Below are positions 1 to 16,712 of a DNA stretch of 64,000 nt, in pieces. The DNA is from Metridium senile (taxonomy: Eukaryota; Cnidaria; Anthozoa; Actiniaria; Metridiidae): the NCBI GenBank assembly GCA_949775045.1, contig OX459095.1, forward strand, positions 28,228,564 to 28,292,563. The letters are read 5' to 3'. The translations under genes and the position numbers were made by a program. How positions within the stretch are numbered: position 1 is the first letter of the stretch; the number at the start of each line of letters is the position of its first letter. The notes below the pieces were generated by a model. It was not told the DNA's origin. It did no database searches and saw nothing but the letters and a program-made list of their open reading frames with translations.

Positions 1-4176
<4,176 letters not shown>

Positions 4177-4215
4177 ATGAAATCAATCAATCAATCATTA
4201 AATCAATCAATAAAT
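4177..4215 (+). repeat. AATC-rich simple repeat after copy 1 stop, with AATAAA
   Basis: Runs of AATCAATC follow the stop codon at once. AATAAA at about 4209-4214 is a candidate polyadenylation signal. The following 360 bases, to about 4575, show no gene. Confidence 0.5.
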
Positions 4216-4575
4216 GAAACACGAGAAAAGTTTAAAAATCCCGAGTTTTTTCCAACATCCCAAGTGCTCCATTTCACTGGTAGAGTCATAGGAACTAGCT
4301 TGTTTTACTTTTATGATATAGCGATGCAGGATGCAGGATGTACGTACTATATATATAATAAGTAAGAGATAAATACCGAGAATGCAGGCAATAATCCACA
4401 TACAGCCCAAGGGCCGTAGGTCCAGAGGGTTTTATAGGCTTATTGCCGACATTCGAGGTATTTTTATGGCTTACTACATGATTGGCAAACTGATTTTACC
4501 CAAAAGAATCCCAAGGGACAATATTTAACACTTGCTTTTCAATTCTATTCATTGTAAAGCTAATAAGAGATATTG

Positions 4576-4699
4576 ACCGAGCGAGAGGTCTGTATGGAAA
4601 ATATCAGACCAAGGTCTTGACAGTACGGAACGAGCGCAGCGAGGTCCGTACATAAAGACCGAGGTCTGATATTTTCCATACAGACCGAGCAAGCGAGGT
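4576..4699. repeat. Nested palindromic repeat
   Basis: The arms contain GGTCTGTATGGAAAATATC and its reverse complement. Inside is a second inverted pair, GTACGGAACGAGCG against CGAGGTCCGTAC. Related copies lie at about 5945-6075, 19575-19690 and 20033-20075, with half copies at 39995-40045 and 40265-40300. It is a dispersed foldback family with no coding potential. Confidence 0.75.
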
Positions 4700-4713
4700 T
4701 CATAATTCGTTTA

Positions 4714-5931
4714 TTATATGGCTATTCTAAAGAGAGAAAGTAATATTTTTTTATGTATATTTTACAACGCGCGTTGCTTTCGAATGGCTTCCCAGTAGTT
4801 TTACTGAAAAAGAGCGGGTTGAAACCTGTTGAAACCGGTTTTCATTCATCAGTATAAGTGTGACGGCTGCCTCAACAAACTTACAGAAATTTTAATGCCA
4901 AAATATTAAAATTACTGCAACTTTCTTCGTCATTCCAAATCAAAGATGCTTTAATGACAACGGGTTTTGTTTATATCTCAACATCAAAGAAAGTCAGAAA
5001 CAAAAAACAAGTTTTACAAAGAATTTTAGCTGACATAAACAAGTGAACCACGATGGATGTTGAAACCAGTTGAAATTCGTCGGCCTTGTGGACGTTTGCA
5101 TCGAGAAATAGAGCCTACGGAAGCTTATTTTTCGATAAATAATAATAAGAACTTTAATCAAAACCATTGTCAACTGTTGACGGAATTAGTTTGTCTGTGT
5201 CATAATTTACGAAGAAGATGAAAGCATGAGGATCGCTGACAGGACTTAATTGGAATCAATTATACCGACCTTATTTAAGATGCTTGAACTTTTTGTATGC
5301 AAAAAAAGAAAGACAATAACATTTCCTGACTTCAAAAACGTTGTACTATAGTAGAAAAAAGTATTGTGAATTTTATAGCTTTTTAAAGTGAATGAAAAGC
5401 AACGACATATCGGCAACAAAAGATAGATCTAGCTCAACTCAACGCCGTCGGGTATTGTTTACAAGGATAGATAAAAACTAAAAGTATACTTTTCATTTAT
5501 TATTGAGGTATGTGGACGAGCTTTATGTTCTTTAGAGAATTAAAAACAACTTTTGTGTATTCTCACAACCTTTTGTGTATTCTCTCGTGATTTTTTGCAA
5601 TATTGATTTGATTTTCTCAACTTTTGCTTGTCAAAATGTTTTCAAAAACTAGGAATGCTCGCCATTTAGCCTTAATAAAATTCACTAGACGACTCTTCTA
5701 CACTGTCAGATATAGCTACCACACTTTATCTCTTCGTTTTTTAAAGAATTTGTAATGTTTTGCTTTTTGAAACACGGCTGTTATAGTTAAAATTCCCGCT
5801 CCGGAAAACAACAACAAGGCAAACCATTTTCCGGTCCGGATACGCAAACAGACGGACCGTGGTCCGGATACGCGATTTACAGACCGGAAATCAGCCAATC
5901 AGAGCGTGCGTACTATATCATAGACATATAA
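4714..5931. mobile_element. Non-autonomous element with TTATATGG termini (1.2 kb)
   Basis: Left end TTATATGGCTA and right end TAGACATATAA form imperfect short inverted termini. No usable coding region is seen. The right end carries AATCAGCCAATCAGAGCG, shared with the ~290-bp element at 40051-40337, so the two belong to one family. From about 5330 on, the sequence is also shared with 19246 onward as part of the segmental duplication. Confidence 0.5.
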
Positions 5932-6132
5932 TAATAAACGAATTATTAACCGAGCGCGAGGTCTGTATGAAAAATATCACACCGAGGTCTTGACAGTACG
6001 GAACGAGCGCAGCGAGGTCCGTACAAAAAAGACCGATGTCTGATATTTTCCATACAGACTTCGCGCTCGGTTATAACCTCTTAATATCATCGCAGACAAA
6101 ACGTATTTCCATTTGTAAGCAGTTTCCATCAG

Positions 6133-6200
6133 TTAGCTCTGTAGTCTAGTGTGTAAAGACGGGAACAGTGATCAGAAGGTCCCTTGTTCGATTCTACTGT
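6133..6200 (+). repeat. tRNA-derived SINE head
   Basis: A box A-like stretch TAGTCTAGTGTGTA and a box B-like GTTCGATTC are spaced as in a tRNA-type RNA polymerase III promoter, but no complete cloverleaf folds. The duplicate copy lies at 20125-20195. Confidence 0.5.
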
Positions 6201-6227
6201 AATTTATGAACACTAACACTGTAAATT

Positions 6228-6490
6228 GAAAAGAGCTGATTCAGCCCTAAAAATGGGGCCATTTCGGTGGGTTTAAAACAGTACCATTTTTGGGGGGCCA
6301 AATTGGATTTTAAGCAAGGTGCTGTTTCAGCTTCACTTTTATGGGCTGATTTGGTACCACCAGTTTGACTAAAAACAACCCCAAAGTTGGGCTGATTTGG
6401 AAAACAGGAGGGCTGATTTGGAAAACAGGAGGGCTGATTTGAAATTTGTTTTGGCCGATATGACCAGGGTTTCAGGGCCAAAACAGGTTA
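6228..6490 (+). repeat. GGGCTGATTTGG-type degenerate short tandem repeat
   Basis: A 21-bp unit beginning GGGCTGATTTGGAAAACAGG occurs twice in full (about 6400-6442) with degenerate neighbours on both sides. The duplicate is at 20216-20480. Open frames crossing it are repeat-driven. Confidence 0.6.
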
Positions 6491-6499
6491 TAAAAGCTG

Positions 6500-9011
6500 A
6501 TTTGAACCTAATTTTAGGATCTATTTCAACCCCAATCTGTGAGTCAAAATGACCATTCCAAGTTAGCTGAAATGGAAGGGTTAGGGTAGAAATGAGATAA
6601 CAAACTTACAACATATAACAACATAAGTGATACTTTATTTCTCTTCTATTTTACTTATATGACATACCACAACTAAGTTGCATCAATTGTTTTTAATAAG
6701 AACTTTATCTATCAATTTGTAACAAAACAATCTTGTTTCTTACTTGTACATGAAGTTTCTTTACCTAGTAAATCAAAGCTCTCAAATTACAGTCACAAAT
6801 ACAAATACACAATAATGAAGCATAAATTATAACTTGTTGGGCAGGCAGTGTTCCAAATTTTACAGTGAGGACACTACAACCATGAAGGTTTTCTTTTTAT
6901 TACTTTACATCCCTTGAGTGAATAGACAAGAAATAAGATTTACTATTGACACTCAGTGCTATATTGAACTTCATACTTCATTTTTAGAGTTTTGAAGCAG
7001 TAGAATGTTCAGAAAAGGATAATCCAAAAAAAAGCCAAGTTTTTGTGGTTGGAGTGTCCTCACTGTAAAAAAAAAAAAAAATATCTCAAAAAGATTGAAA
7101 CTGACTTCTACACAATAAAATGTCTAGCTGACCTGTGACCTTCATATAACTTATTTACCAATAAATAAGGATAGTAATCTCATGCAGAGAAATAAATATA
7201 ACTATAGAGTTATGCATGGATTAGAAATCTACACAATATTATTGAGATATTTTTGGCCTAAAGGATAATGTACTTTTTTATTTTAATATTGAATAATTTT
7301 TGTTAGAATTTGCATCAAGGAATTCCTTTCGTTTTATGGCTTGATTGATACAAATGTTTTGAGGAAGTGAAACATTATGACTAATTGCTGTCTAACACAA
7401 AAATTATCTAAATTTAAATGAAAACGAATTTGAAAATTATATATTTTGAAAATATTTCTTGTGTTTTTGATGATGTCTGCATATTGTATAAAACGTGACC
7501 ATCAAACAGATCAACAGTTAATCTTACTTATGACTGAGCAATACTGATATGTTAACGATGGGATACCAAGACTCAAGGTCTCGCACTCATCATGCACATA
7601 CCTCAATCACAACTTCAGATTATACCGAAGAAATGCTTTTGATAAAATGAAAATTGATCATAAATAAGAAAAAAAAAAAACAATCAACAGTTAATCTTAC
7701 TTATGACTGAGCAATGCATATGTTAACGATGGGATACCAAGACTCAAGGTCTCGCACTATCATGCACATAACTCAATCACAACTTAAGATTATACCGGAG
7801 AAATGCTTTTGATAAAATGAAAAGAGCAAAGCCTCTGGTTAAAAGAACATTTTTACGCGCAACTTTTCTCAGTTTTGTAAAGTACTACATAATTGTGAAC
7901 AATGTATTAATAAGTCGTTTTTCGCGTAAAAAAACGACTCACATGTAGACAATATAACGTTCATAGAACATGCCACAAAGTTTGTATTTTATTCAAATTA
8001 TGAAGTGAACATACTGAATAATAAAGTGAACACACTGAAGCAGTTGTAATTCGAGTCTTTATTCACTTTTATACAATAACGTAATTCATAGCTGCGCGGG
8101 CTGCCTGTGGTGATATCGACTTATTGAAGGTATAAGAAATACTTTGAGTGTTAGTGCTAATGGAAGTATTTGTTTCGTTATATACTCTTTTCACTTCTGA
8201 ACGAGTATAAAGTATTTTTAAATAATAGCTAAACTGCATTACACATGTACAATAACTACAGGACAACAAATTAGGTAGTGGGCATCTCATTTGCCGGTTT
8301 ATGTCTGACAGAAGAGAGGAATTACAGGAATAAATACATACTGTACATGTCTTGCCGATTAATAGACAATTGTGCTCGGCAACAAGGCTAGCGCTGAATC
8401 CATATGTAATAAAGATTTCATTGATCCATACATTATGATTTGAATAAAATGGCCTTCAATTATAAAATTTACGTTTAATAGCACAAGAGTGCTTCAGAGA
8501 AATGCCTTCAAGTGATTATTGCTTAATTCATATCACTGTCCTTATTTATGCAATACCCAGTGGTATACATTCCGTAACGCTACTAAATTTGTTAGAGCGA
8601 CGACATTTCTGAACAGAGGAGCAGCTAACATGAACTTGAATTGTCTCGCTATTTCTCTATGGCTATCATGATGTCAATTTAAAATTCGTTCTCTGTAAAG
8701 CATTGGCAAACGGCGACCGTTATCGTAGAAACGGCGCCATTTTGATTTTTTTAAAGCGAACCTGTTGAAAGTGAACATACATGAATAAATAGTCAAAAAG
8801 ATCAACAAAAATCGCACGCAAAATAATTCTTATGGCGGTTTTTGTCTATGGCTAGTCAGTCAACTGACTATTTTCTTTCGCGCCAAATATCTAACTGGAA
8901 GCCATCAAACCCATCAAGCTTCGAGGCGCACGACAGTAATTTGAATGCACTAGTTTTTCTTTCTATGGAAACCATTGCAATATAAAATAATTTCAACATT
9001 GTATATAGTTA
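6500..9011. other. Intergenic stretch upstream of copy 2
   Basis: AT-rich DNA without a gene I can support. It contains a tandem duplication of about 170 bp (7503-7667 and 7680-7822; shared motif GACTGAGCAAT...GGTCTCGCACT). A short minus-strand open frame at 8069-8290 is also open in the duplicate at 21867-22181, but it resembles no family I know. Confidence 0.6.
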
Positions 9012-9248
9012 TACACCTATTTCAAAAAAGGTTGTCATAGGCGATAGGAAATAGGTCATTCCAAAATCCAAGAATAGCTGGAATAACGTGTATCTTCTTC
9101 TTATTTTTAAGAACACTTAGTGATCAGTGAGATATTCGCATTGTTTGTGGCCACGAAACCATTTGAAAGGCCTCGATTATTAGTGTTTAGTTGTGTGAAT
9201 GTCGCCTTTGGCTATTGGTGATGACAACCTTTTTATGAAATAGGTGTA
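9012..9248. mobile_element. MITE, TACACCTATTTC family, upstream of copy 2
   Basis: About 237 bp. The left end TACACCTATTTCAAAAAAGG is mirrored on the right by GACAACC...GAAATAGGTGTA. Other members are at 22893-23121, 50948 (one end), 56331-56625 and 58613-59129. Confidence 0.8.
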
Positions 9249-9695
9249 TACAAGTCGAAGTAAAAAGTTATCATTTCATTTTATGCTTCATGTTATTAAA
9301 TGGGGAATTGGTTTCACTTCACTGGAACTCATTAAGGATACTTTGGGTGCAAAAGCCGACTTCGATTCGTTCTGACTGAAAGCACACTTTCTCTTTGAGC
9401 GGGAAGATATATATAGATGTAAATATATTTAATGAGATTCCAAACCCATATCTCCTTTAACCAAAGCACGTAACATTGGTAGACGTAGCACATCTTGTGA
9501 GTCTTAAAGTCTTAAAGTTTGGTGTTAATTCAACATATCTCGTTGGTCGTTGATATGTGCTAGTTTCAAAGACTTCGCTCTGGTTGATGGCTTTATCAGC
9601 ATGCTCTTTCTTCATGTCTCTTCTAGCAGATAATTATATTCAAAACCCACGTTAAGCATTTGTTATCTCAACCAAAACAGTAGACGTCGCACATT

Positions 9696-12600
9696 ATGGA
9701 AGCTACTAAAGATGAGTATTCGCCTCTATTTAATTCATATACAGGCCAAAAAACACACAAACTTGATAGTGATGACGATGTACAACGTTTAAGAACCTAC
9801 AATCGCCGATGGTACGTGCTATCATTGTTCACGGCCATCGCTTTAGTCTTTAATATGGAGTGGAATACTTGGGGGCCGATCTCACAGCCATGTCAGATCG
9901 TGTTCGGTTGGGAAAACTGGCAGATTTTACTTCTGTCATGTTGGGCAGATATTGCTATGATTGTGAGTGCTTTATTTATGATCTGGGTGATAGACGAAAG
10001 AGGTAAGAGAGCTTATCTACAAAATAGTGCCTTGTTGCGATTTCATGCTTCTTTACAAATAGCTATAAAAAATAAAAAAACACAAAAACCATGAAACCAT
10101 GAAACCTACGATTTTTTTTTCCAAATTCTACATTTTGTTAATAAGACTATTTGGGTTTAATTAAATACTCAAAGGAAAGGGGGAAACTATTCACTAACCA
10201 GAGGGACATTCCCGTATAGCACAAATATATGAGAGTACACCCCCGGGTACTTAGAGCTTCCTTTGATAAGAGCATTCCTTAAGGCGAATGCTGAATGAAC
10301 TTCTGCATATATATAGCCCATTGTCTATTCTATATATCATTGACAGAGCTTTCTAGGCTTACTGCTTAGTCGAATAACCTTTTTTAAAACAAAACTGAAC
10401 TGATACAAAATGTTGCGAAGTTAAGCTGTTCGAGAATTTTACTGAAGCGTGATAAAGGTGATTGAATCTCTGAGTTTCTGATATCCTCATCTAAATTGTT
10501 CCAGTTGATCGGTCCTCTAGTGTATAGTAATTGTCTTCCAAAGTCTAAGGTTGTTTTATTCATTTCCGATGATATGTCCTCTCCTTGCAGACTTTATCAG
10601 CGTGAGCTTAACGTTGAAGCTCATCAGTCTGTGATGTCCTTCTTAGTTGCTAGTGTCTTTTAATATTCGGAAGATGAGCTAGACTTTGCTAGTGAACTTC
10701 TTTGCCAATTTGATAATTCTCAACAGAAGGGAAGCCTTTTATATGTATGATTCTTACAGCCTCCTTCTCCTTCTCCTTCTCCTTCTCCTTCTCCTTCTCC
10801 TTCTCCTTCTCCTTCTCCTTCTCCTTCTCCTTCTCCTTCTCCTTCTCCTTCTCCTTCTCCTTCTCCTTCTCCTTCTCCTTCTCCTTCTCCTTCTCCTTCT
10901 CCTTCTCCTTCTCCTTCTCCTTCTCCTTCTCCTTCTCCTTCTCCTTCTCCTTCTCCTTCTCCTTCTCCTTCTCCTTCTCCTTCTCCTTCTCCTTCTCCTT
11001 CTCCTTCTCCTTCTCCTTCTCCTTCTCCTTCTCCTTCTCCTTCTCCTTCTCCTTCTCCTTCTGCTTCTCCTTCTCCTTCTCCTTTTCCTTCTCCTTCTCC
11101 TTCTCAGTCCTTCTCCTTCTACTTCTCAGTCCTTCTCCTTCTCCTTCTCCTTTTCCTTCTCAGCCTTTAATTGATGAGTGGCATTGGTGGTCTTACGGTG
11201 AAAGCTCTGGTTTCTCACCGCTGTGGTCTCCTTTGCCATGAGGGTTTTTCTCCGGGTTATTCGGTTTTCCTCCCTCCGCCAAAGGTAGTGGTTGTCTGCC
11301 TGAGTCTCCCCAATTAGTAGGGCACACCTGTCTAGCTAGAAGATTGAGACGTTAAAAGAGTGATTTATCATCAATAATTTCTTATTACGTCAACTTTCAG
11401 GTTTACGTGTATCTGTTATCCTATGTGCTTTGCTCTTGACAGCTGGCAAAGCCTTCCAAGTCATCCCAGTCAGTGATCCAACCATGAGAACTGTTCTTAT
11501 CAACATTGGACAATTCATTGCTATGCTAAGCTCTGCAGTCGGTCTTGGAGGACCACCATTTCTATCTGCCACCTGGTTCCCGCCAAATGAACGAACCACT
11601 GCAACAGCAATAGCTACCCTCGTACCATACAGTGGAATATCAGCAGCATTTATCATTGGTCCATATATGGTGCCTGTGACGACAATTGGTCACGCAAATA
11701 GTACTAACGTGACATTATACAACATGGAAATAATGCGTTACGATGTCACGCTATATATGGGAATGCAATTAGTTATTAGTGCTTTCCTATTGATTTGTGT
11801 GTTGGTTTATTTCCCTGATAAGCCGCCATTACCACCATCAGCGTCATGTGAAGTAAAACTTTATAGCTACAGAGAAGCATTTATGAAGCTTTTTCAGAAC
11901 ATCTCGTATCTTCATTTGGCATTCCTGTTTTCTGTTAGTTTTGGTGTGTATTTTGGTTGGATGTCTGTTTTTGCATTGGCTGTGAAACCATTTGGTGTCA
12001 ATGAGCACCTAGCTGGCTTGCTAGGATGTACTGCTACTTTAGCTGGATGTTTTTCTGGGATTATCATAGCTAAGTAAGTACTATAATTATACTATTAATA
12101 CTATTAATTTATTCCAGGTTGTTCCTGTCAAGTATTGCTAATGTCATATAGATTGCATTTCTAACTATTATTGATATATTTATTTTTATTTTCATTATTG
12201 TCGCCATATTACAAATACGTTGTTCATATAGTACTGTTATTGTCATAATGATGACTATTCTTACAGTGACTGTCATTACTATTTTTCAACATTGTTGTCT
12301 TCATGTAAATCTTCTCTAAAAACATATTTATTCAAGAATGCACATGATTTGTAAATTAACAATAGCTTATTAACTCGTGGATCTAAGATCCTCGAGTTAT
12401 TGGGATGGGGCTTTTGAACCGGAAGTGTCACTCACTCACTCGCTCATTCACTCACTCACTCACTCACTCGATCACTCACTAAATCGTCAGTGTAAACTTT
12501 TGAGCCCCAAGAACTCGGTCAGCGTACTTCGAGCACATGGATATTTGATTCGTCGAAGGAATTATTTCTCGGTCGAAGTAATCGCGAATACTCTCATATT

Positions 12601-14995
12601 TTATGTGCTCACACTACATGTTTCGCAGTAGAATTACACATAAGTTTATGTCGAATGTTTTCGGAAATGGTCACTGTGAATTTTACTAAAGATCATGTAA
12701 TTTACGAGCGAACCAAGCGAACCAACTTATTATGATGAAATTTATCGAGAAATCTTCCCTGCTATAAACAGAAGCTACTTTTTATCCACCCTTTCATAAT
12801 GCTATGGAATGGATTCACAACTAGTTACAAAGGAGGAAGCTGTTACTACTGGATATTTAACAGTATTGTAAGCATTCTTAGATAGTACGATACACACTAG
12901 AAGTGAAGACAACAACAGTATAATACTTTAGTGATGTTTTAGGGTAAATATATTGCTTATTGTAATTATTTCTTTTATATTTTTGATTAAAGTAACGGGT
13001 TTATCTGTCAATATAGTTTAATTTTATTGACTACTGTTAATTCGTACAAATTCGAACGGCGATTGAAACTGCCGATTGCCAAGCTCTTAGCTTCTTGCAC
13101 AGAACAACAAACTTATTCGCAAAACTTAAATCGCTTCACCCTATTATCTAGCAGTTCAACTTAACGATCTATGTATATGTAGATGAAAGTCATATTTCTT
13201 TCTTTACAATATGTCAGATAACGTGATCGGTTTTAAACCTCCAGGTCGACCTCGACAACAACAAATAAACAGCTAAAACGGCCTCTCTAAAAACTACACC
13301 CAACAGCCCAAATCGCCTCAAATATAACACCAATTGCTTCAATGACTATCTATTTTGCTTTTTCTGGCGTTTATTTTGCAAGAACAACTTAATAACACTG
13401 TTTCTTAGACACTCTTTGAACTCGCATGTATCTCTGCACGAACCGAAGATCGAACCAGGTAAATATCAGACTTGTCAGCGGATCACGGACTGACGGAACG
13501 ACGGACCGTAAGGGAAATGGAGGACAACCAAAAAAATACAAATAAAACAACAACATTGAATAATTATTTTTCGCTTCAAATCATCTCAAACTAATCCGAG
13601 AAAATAATTACATAATCGTAATGGAGCGGTCTAAAGTGTAAGCGCTTTCAAAATGTTCTAACAATGATCCACGAGTTGGCCATAGGTGGCCTTTGATTTT
13701 ATGTTATGCACCTCACCTAGAGCTTACCTGGATATATGCACAATATATAGAGGATATTACACGGTGGCGCGAAGATATGAATTTTATTTTCGAGTGGTGA
13801 AAACAATATTTTACGAGTGAGCGCAGCGAACGAGTAAAATGTTGTTTTTACCACGAGAAAATAAAATTCATATCTTCAAGCCACCGTGTAATGTTCTTTT
13901 TATTATATGGACAAAGTGAAGCAAACAAAATTAAGAATAAATGTTGAATTTTAATTCAATGTAAAGAAATATTCATTGCAAGTGAACGTGCTGAAAGTCG
14001 CACAACTGACCCGGGAACTGAATAAAGTTCAGCAAATATTGATATCAAAATCTATCTCCCTGTCTTCGTTTATAGAGGCCATGTATTCCCTGAATATTCG
14101 AAGGTCGTATTCTGTTTTCTTCATTGTGTTTTGGTTCTCAATTTCTTTTGAAAATTTAGCCAAGTCTTCCTCTGAGACTTCTACAAATCGAGCCGCCATG
14201 TTTAATTCAGCGAACAAGCGACGAGAAATGGGCGGGAAAGTTGTTTTAATTTGACGCGTACGTACATCCGGGACTTTTTGGTACATAACTTTTTCATATC
14301 TTCACTAGTGAAAATATGGAAAATGCGAGTGTTTTAGTTTCCGGTAAAACATTACTATCCATATAATAAAGATGTATATATACATTGCATTGCATTGTGT
14401 AATTAAAAGCACCAGCCTTTCCATTGTGGTCCAAGTTCATGTTAATTTTTTCCTCCCTCATAAAAAATCAACATGTTATGAGTAATGTATGAAAGGATTA
14501 AGGATTAATTATTTTCATTGTTGTGATCATGTTATTATTATTATACTTATAGTTTGTATTATTGTTCACAGATTTGTTGATTATGTCAAGCGACAAACCA
14601 AAAGTGTTCTCATTGTCTTATTTGCTTGTTCATCAATATGTCAAATACTATTTAGTCTGACTTGCTCAAGAATCATTCCTTTCTCAGAAACCCTGCTCTA
14701 TTCATCCATTATACTTGGAGGACTGTTCTTTAATGGTACTACACCACTATTGTTTGAGATGGCGATAGAGACTGTGTACCCAATAGCTGAGGGTCTGACG
14801 ACTGTGATGCTAGTGGCTGGTGGAACTTCAGTCCATTTAATATTTGTTATCACTTTTATGTTCCCCGAGACAAGTGTTGCATGGATGAATTGGGGACCAG
14901 TAGTGTCCAGTGGGATTTGCGTGCCTGGGTTATTGATTTACAAAGCCAAGTATAAGAGACTTGATTTGGATGAGAAGTGGACAAATAACTTCTAA
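9696..14995 (+). CDS. SLC49A4: SLC49A4/DIRC2-like transporter, copy 2
   Basis: Exons 9696-10002, 11401-12073 and 14572-14995 join to 467 codons plus stop; human SLC49A4 is 478. Introns are phase 1 and phase 2. The N-terminus is short, cytosolic and acidic (DEYSPLF, which could act like the EERQPLL lysosomal sorting signal of the human protein). TM1-2 follow in exon 1 with NTWGPIS and the WVIDERG loop. Exon 2 carries WFPPNERTTATAI and FPDKPPLPPS. Exon 3 carries FEMAIETVYPIAEGL and ends with an acidic tail DLDEKW. The start is the first in-frame ATG after upstream stops. No inactivating change is seen. One substitution of note is Asp in TM2 (CWADIAM), where copy 3 has Ala. The role is probably vacuolar or lysosomal solute transport. 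Confidence 0.92.
10762..11162 (+). repeat. (CTTCTC)n polypyrimidine array, copy 2 intron 1
   Basis: About 400 bp of CTTCTC repeats with rare changes (CTGCTC, CTTTTC, two CAGTCC breaks near the 3' end). It is positionally equivalent to 1887-2232 and 24629-24679. Confidence 0.97.
11172..11360 (+). mobile_element. tRNA-derived SINE, copy 2 intron 1, internally deleted
   Basis: It has the box A-like TGGTGGTCTTACGG but lacks about 70 bp, including box B, relative to the intact copy at 24690-24955. It is absent from the same point of copy 1. Confidence 0.65.
12372..13677. mobile_element. 1.3-kb insertion with 12-bp terminal inverted repeats
   Basis: The ends AACTCGTGGATC and GATCCACGAGTT are perfect inverted repeats. 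The segment is missing from the matching intron of copy 3, where the flanks are joined. It includes a CACT-type simple repeat at about 12429-12486. No transposase is visible, so it is a non-autonomous DNA element. The superfamily is not assigned and a clear target duplication was not found. Confidence 0.65.
13756..13892. repeat. Palindromic repeat near Crypton-like fragment
   Basis: Arms of about 50 nt (ATTACACGGTGG at the left end, CCACCGTGTAAT at the right) surround a GAGCGCAGCGAACGAG-type centre. Confidence 0.75.
13903..14366 (-). pseudogene. Crypton-like element fragment with recombinase N-terminal exon
   Basis: The outer ends are TTATATGG and TCCATATAA. On the minus strand an open frame (14286-14029) holds RFVEVSEEDLAKF, then KKTEYDLRIFREYM. 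That pattern resembles the N-terminal region of DUF3504/KIAA1958-type proteins, which derive from Crypton tyrosine recombinases. The catalytic half is absent, so this is a remnant or a non-autonomous derivative. It sits in intron 2 of transporter copy 2, antisense to it. Confidence 0.55.
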
Positions 14996-15002
14996 ATAAA
15001 AT

Positions 15003-15200
15003 ATATCAGTTAAATTTTAGCAATTTTATCAGTTATCAGTTAAATTAAAAACAAAGAAATATCTATTTTCAAATTTATTAATTAAAAACAAAGAAATATC
15101 AGCTAACAGTTATCCTAAAAAGACACGGAATTCTCAGTTAATAGTTAATTTTTAAGCCATTTCTCAGTTAACAGTTAACCCCATTCAGACCCTGCTAGAG
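15003..15200. repeat. Dispersed ~200-bp repeat (MITE-like), partial
   Basis: This is the reverse complement of 41637-41845. It keeps the end CCATTCAGACCCTG and internal AAAACAAAGAAATATC, but the other terminus is lost in the 3' flank of copy 2. Confidence 0.65.
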
Positions 15201-15544
15201 CTAGTTTACAGATTTAAATGACAGAAATGCATTGTCACCGAACGCACACAATTTGTGTACAATGTTATGAAGTTGCTAAAACAATATGAATATGAAATAA
15301 ATCAAAATTTGTGGATTTGTCTAATTTGATGTGCCGATTATATAGAATGTGGTAGTTGTCCTATGCTTGTTTAGAACTGACTGATAAAGATGAGACATCA
15401 TGATTTTGAGTATATACCATCAGTAAACGTTGTGTTAGAAAGTATTAGTTGGTCATTTTTACATAAAAATGAGAAAATACTTATTTTGTTGAATAATACA
15501 GTTTATAGAATAACCAGAGAAACACAGCATGAAACCAGCTGTTT

Positions 15545-15600
15545 TTAAGTAACATTATAGAAAATATTAATATTTTCTATAATGCACTTCTTGAGGAGTG
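15545..15600. repeat. Short hairpin repeat shared by copies 2 and 3 downstream flanks
   Basis: The palindrome AGAAAATATTAATATTTTCT is followed by ATAATGCACTTCTT. It recurs at about 29705-29762 after copy 3, marking that 3' flanks were part of the duplication. Confidence 0.6.
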
Positions 15601-15809
15601 TTTTACTTGAAGAACTACTTGATAATATTAAAACCATGGTAGACTTTAATTTTGTGCATTCTGGGTCAATAATGATATCATATATCTTTTTAACATTATA
15701 GATGTTAAAAATAATTATCCAATGCAAAAGTTGAAACATAACATGTATTTATAGGATTAATCAAATTAAATGGTGCAAAACCCTCATTTGATCACCTGCA
15801 CCACCAACA

Positions 15810-16230
15810 TCCCGGGGGGTGGGGGTGGGGGTACTCCCATATATTTACTATACGGGGATGATCCGCTGAACAGGGTATGGCTTTTGAGTTTTCTGTCGTG
15901 AACAGGGTATCCTTTTTATCCCATTTCCCAATTTCCTTAGTTTTTTGTTGTTGTCATATTCAGGGTATGGTCTTTCGCATCAACGATAAGCAAGCTGATA
16001 TATTAATTAGGTAATATGATGAGCAGCGCGGTCTTTGGGGTAATTCAGCACGTTTTCGCGGCAAAAATTTTCGCGTAAGCTCCCTGAAACAGGAGTATAG
16101 GTTTTTCATAAATAGGGTCCTTATTTTATCGCTTGTCATAAACAGGGTATAAGAATTTGTTTTTTTGTAACCGTTTTAGGATTCCAGCGGAACACCCCTA
16201 CCCAAATCCTAGCGGAGTACCCTTCACGGG
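15810..16230. mobile_element. MITE-like repeat with GGGGTACTCC ends
   Basis: The left side has GGGGGTACTCCCATAT and repeated GAACAGGGTAT. The right side ends in GCGGAGTACCC. The inverted termini and repeated AACAGGGTAT modules indicate a non-coding element. It resembles repeats I recall from anthozoans, unchecked. Confidence 0.55.
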
Positions 16231-16377
16231 CCAACATCTAACAATTGTAAACCTCGTTCAGCTAATCTATACTGCAATAATACCACTGGGGAGTTCTTGG
16301 AACAGTAAACAATATTATCTTGAACTAGACGCTTTGAGGAAGCGTTTACTCGTGCCTTGGTGTGATTGAGTCACTCA

Positions 16378-16578
16378 GACCCCGTCTACACGGATCCGGA
16401 TACTTTTGAAACCGCATACTTTTTGATGCGAATCGGCCTATCGTCCACACGAATCCAGTGAATCCGGTCACCGAAACCGCATACTTTTACTTGAATCCTC
16501 CGGATACACTGATTCGTGTGGACGCAAATATTTCTATGCGGTTTCAGCCGGATCGGATTCGTGTAGACGAGGCCTCAG
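16378..16578. mobile_element. ~200-bp MITE, CCGTCTACACGGATCCGG ends
   Basis: The left end CCCCGTCTACACGGATCCGG mirrors the right end CGGATTCGTGTAGACGAGGC, with repeated GAAACCGCATACTTTT inside. No coding capacity. Confidence 0.7.
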
Positions 16579-16647
16579 GAGTGCTTGTAATGCCTGACTG
16601 ACAATACAATACAACACCCTTGTTGTTTGATAGCAAAGAGTTATCAC

Positions 16648-16712
16648 GAAAGCACACTTTCACTTTGCGGAGCGGGAAGATATATAGATGTAGATAAAAT
16701 ATATATTTAATT
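16648..16712 (+). repeat. Fragment of transporter upstream region beside DIRS element
   Basis: GAAAGCACACTTTC, GAGCGGGAAGATATATA and TAGATGTA follow in the same order as at about 9380-9435 and 23250-23310, upstream of copies 2 and 3. The match stops where the DIRS inverted repeat starts. Confidence 0.6.

Larger units (their letters stand above)
5330..12370. repeat. Segmental duplication, copy-2 unit
   Basis: Colinear with 19246-25965. It starts with TGACTTCAAAAA in both places and runs through the shared upstream region, exon 1, intron 1, exon 2 and the start of intron 2. Differences are small indels plus whole insertions in one copy only. Homology resumes in patches further on, at 14364 with 27496 and at 14466 with 28880, up to exon 3. 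Confidence 0.85.

Noticed and set aside
8069..8290. Small minus-strand gene conserved with 21867-22181
   Set aside because: Conservation is explained by the segmental duplication. No family resemblance or splice context supports it.
12377..12631. Plus-strand open frame in the 12372-13677 insertion
   Set aside because: It crosses the CACT simple repeat and begins in the terminal inverted repeat; no domain.
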